A stretch of 64,000 nucleotides of DNA from Flavobacterium sufflavum. GTDB taxonomy: Bacteria > Bacteroidota > Bacteroidia > Flavobacteriales > Flavobacteriaceae. Positions 63,505 to 64,000 of this stretch are shown piece by piece. Location: NCBI RefSeq assembly GCF_004016525.1, contig NZ_SACJ01000004.1, positions 1 to 64,000 of the forward strand, written 5' to 3'. Below the pieces are notes generated by a model. It saw nothing but the letters and a program-made list of their open reading frames with translations, did no database searches and was not told the DNA's origin. A program made the position numbers and the translations under genes. Position 1 is the stretch's first letter, and every line of letters starts with the position of its first letter.

Positions 63505-64000
63505 TGAGAGGAATTACTACCGACTGTACTAGCTGTATCAATGCTAATTGTTTTATAAAAAAACATTTGCATCTGGAAAAGATGCAGGATTTTGTTTTAG
63601 AAAAAACCAATTATACCTGCAAAAAAGGACAACAATTCATGATTGAAGGTGCTCCTATGCAAGGACTTTATTTTATATACAAAGGAAAAGTAAAGGTTCT
63701 AAAAACAGGTATTTACGGAAAAGAACAAATTGTGCGTCTTACAACTGACGGAGATACGTTGGGGTTCAGGGGTTTTGGAACCAGTAATCGTTATTTGATT
63801 GCCGCTTCAGCTATTGAAGATACTGTTTTGTGCAATTTTAGTAATGATGTTATGCACTCCATTCTAAAATCGATTCCTGAGTTTACCTATGACATGATGC
63901 TTTTTTATGCTGAAGAATTGAATAAAAGTGAAAACAGGGTCAAAAAAATCGCCCAAATGAATGTGCGCGAAAGAGTCATCGACATCTTGTTGTATTTGCT
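63505..64000 (+). CDS. Crp/Fnr family regulator with FNR-like cysteines (partial)
   Basis: 165 residues lie within the window, which cuts the gene before its DNA-binding domain. A cyclic-nucleotide-binding-type fold covers about residues 25-135 (FMIEGAPMQGLYFIYKGKVK). The long dimer helix follows, with KSENRVKKIAQMNVRERVID. Cysteines C8, C11, C16 and C110 have the spacing of the FNR iron-sulfur ligands (C-x2-C-x4-C-x93-C against C-x2-C-x5-C-x92-C in E. coli). It may sense oxygen or nitric oxide. It is the best candidate to bind the TAMGTA-N4-TACKTA dyads. Confidence 0.8.

Noticed and set aside
1..64000. tRNA and rRNA genes
   Set aside because: No cloverleaf with a conserved TTCRANYC arm and no rRNA signature strings were noticed by eye; a covariance search was not possible.

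Overview
The window looks like a chromosome segment of a Flavobacterium-like member of the Bacteroidota. The support is AT-rich DNA, promoters with a TAnnTTTG minus-7 box, a type IX secretion (type B, gliding-motility-associated) C-terminal domain, outer-membrane TonB-dependent receptors of Bacteroidota type, LytTR/LytS two-component genes, and a Bacteroidota-style nitrate assimilation locus. No rRNA, tRNA, CRISPR array, complete insertion sequence or replication origin was recognised.

Layout. 1-4,100 is an accessory island of short, solitary, plus-strand genes (small membrane proteins, DUF2971, a CPBP protease, a SnoaL-like protein) separated by palindromic attC-like repeats. 4,100-8,630 holds a LytTR regulator, a LytS-type kinase and an outer-membrane barrel receptor. 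9,100-14,070 holds a fumarylacetoacetase-family hydrolase, an SDR dehydrogenase, a divergent AraC regulator and a TonB receptor. 14,300-18,090 holds a sorbosone-dehydrogenase-like protein, a GH39-like hydrolase and an XRE-cupin regulator. 18,160-34,430 is a mixed core region: PLP-dependent cysteine synthase family, S9 peptidase, YbaB, threonine aldolase, prfB with its programmed frameshift, a pentapeptide protein, a large type IX-secreted protein, an S41 peptidase, DoxX and an outer-membrane porin. 34,440-36,800 is a second accessory island: a 21-22 bp tandem repeat array, a frameshifted HTH gene and two cassettes with matched ends. 36,800-49,250 is the nitrate block: a dimeric-type chlorite dismutase, a hybrid kinase, the nitrate ABC transporter nrtABD, a nitrate reductase fused to an FAD/NAD and [2Fe-2S] module, and a rubredoxin-tailed nitrite/sulfite-reductase-like protein. 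51,290-57,540 is a complete-looking molybdopterin operon (moeA-mobA-cobA-moaD-moeB-moaE-moaCB-moaA) with siroheme SUMT embedded. 57,770-63,310 holds arginase, ornithine aminotransferase, an M28 peptidase, two HAD phosphatases and a DUF1697 gene. The window ends inside a Crp/Fnr-type regulator with an FNR-like cysteine pattern.

How it fits together. NrtABD imports nitrate, the fused Mo-bis-MGD reductase reduces it, the Moco operon supplies its cofactor, and CobA supplies precorrin-2 for a siroheme nitrite reductase that is not in the window. A 16-bp dyad, TAMGTA-N4-TACKTA, lies upstream of the porin, nrtA, the nitrate reductase, moeA and the Crp/Fnr gene. This suggests one regulon that spans the window. 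The chlorite dismutase would protect cells from chlorite formed when nitrate reductase acts on chlorate.

The most unusual material is the pair of accessory islands. In two or three cassettes the 5' end (GTT...) and the 3' end (...AAC) of the same gene unit are exact inverted copies, and these copies differ between neighbouring units. That is the rule followed by integron gene cassettes, yet no integrase is present. Both islands end in the same structured dispersed repeat, whose hairpin shows compensatory changes. Several genes are broken: a lipoprotein frameshift, an in-frame TAG, a frameshifted HTH gene and a heme A synthase remnant.
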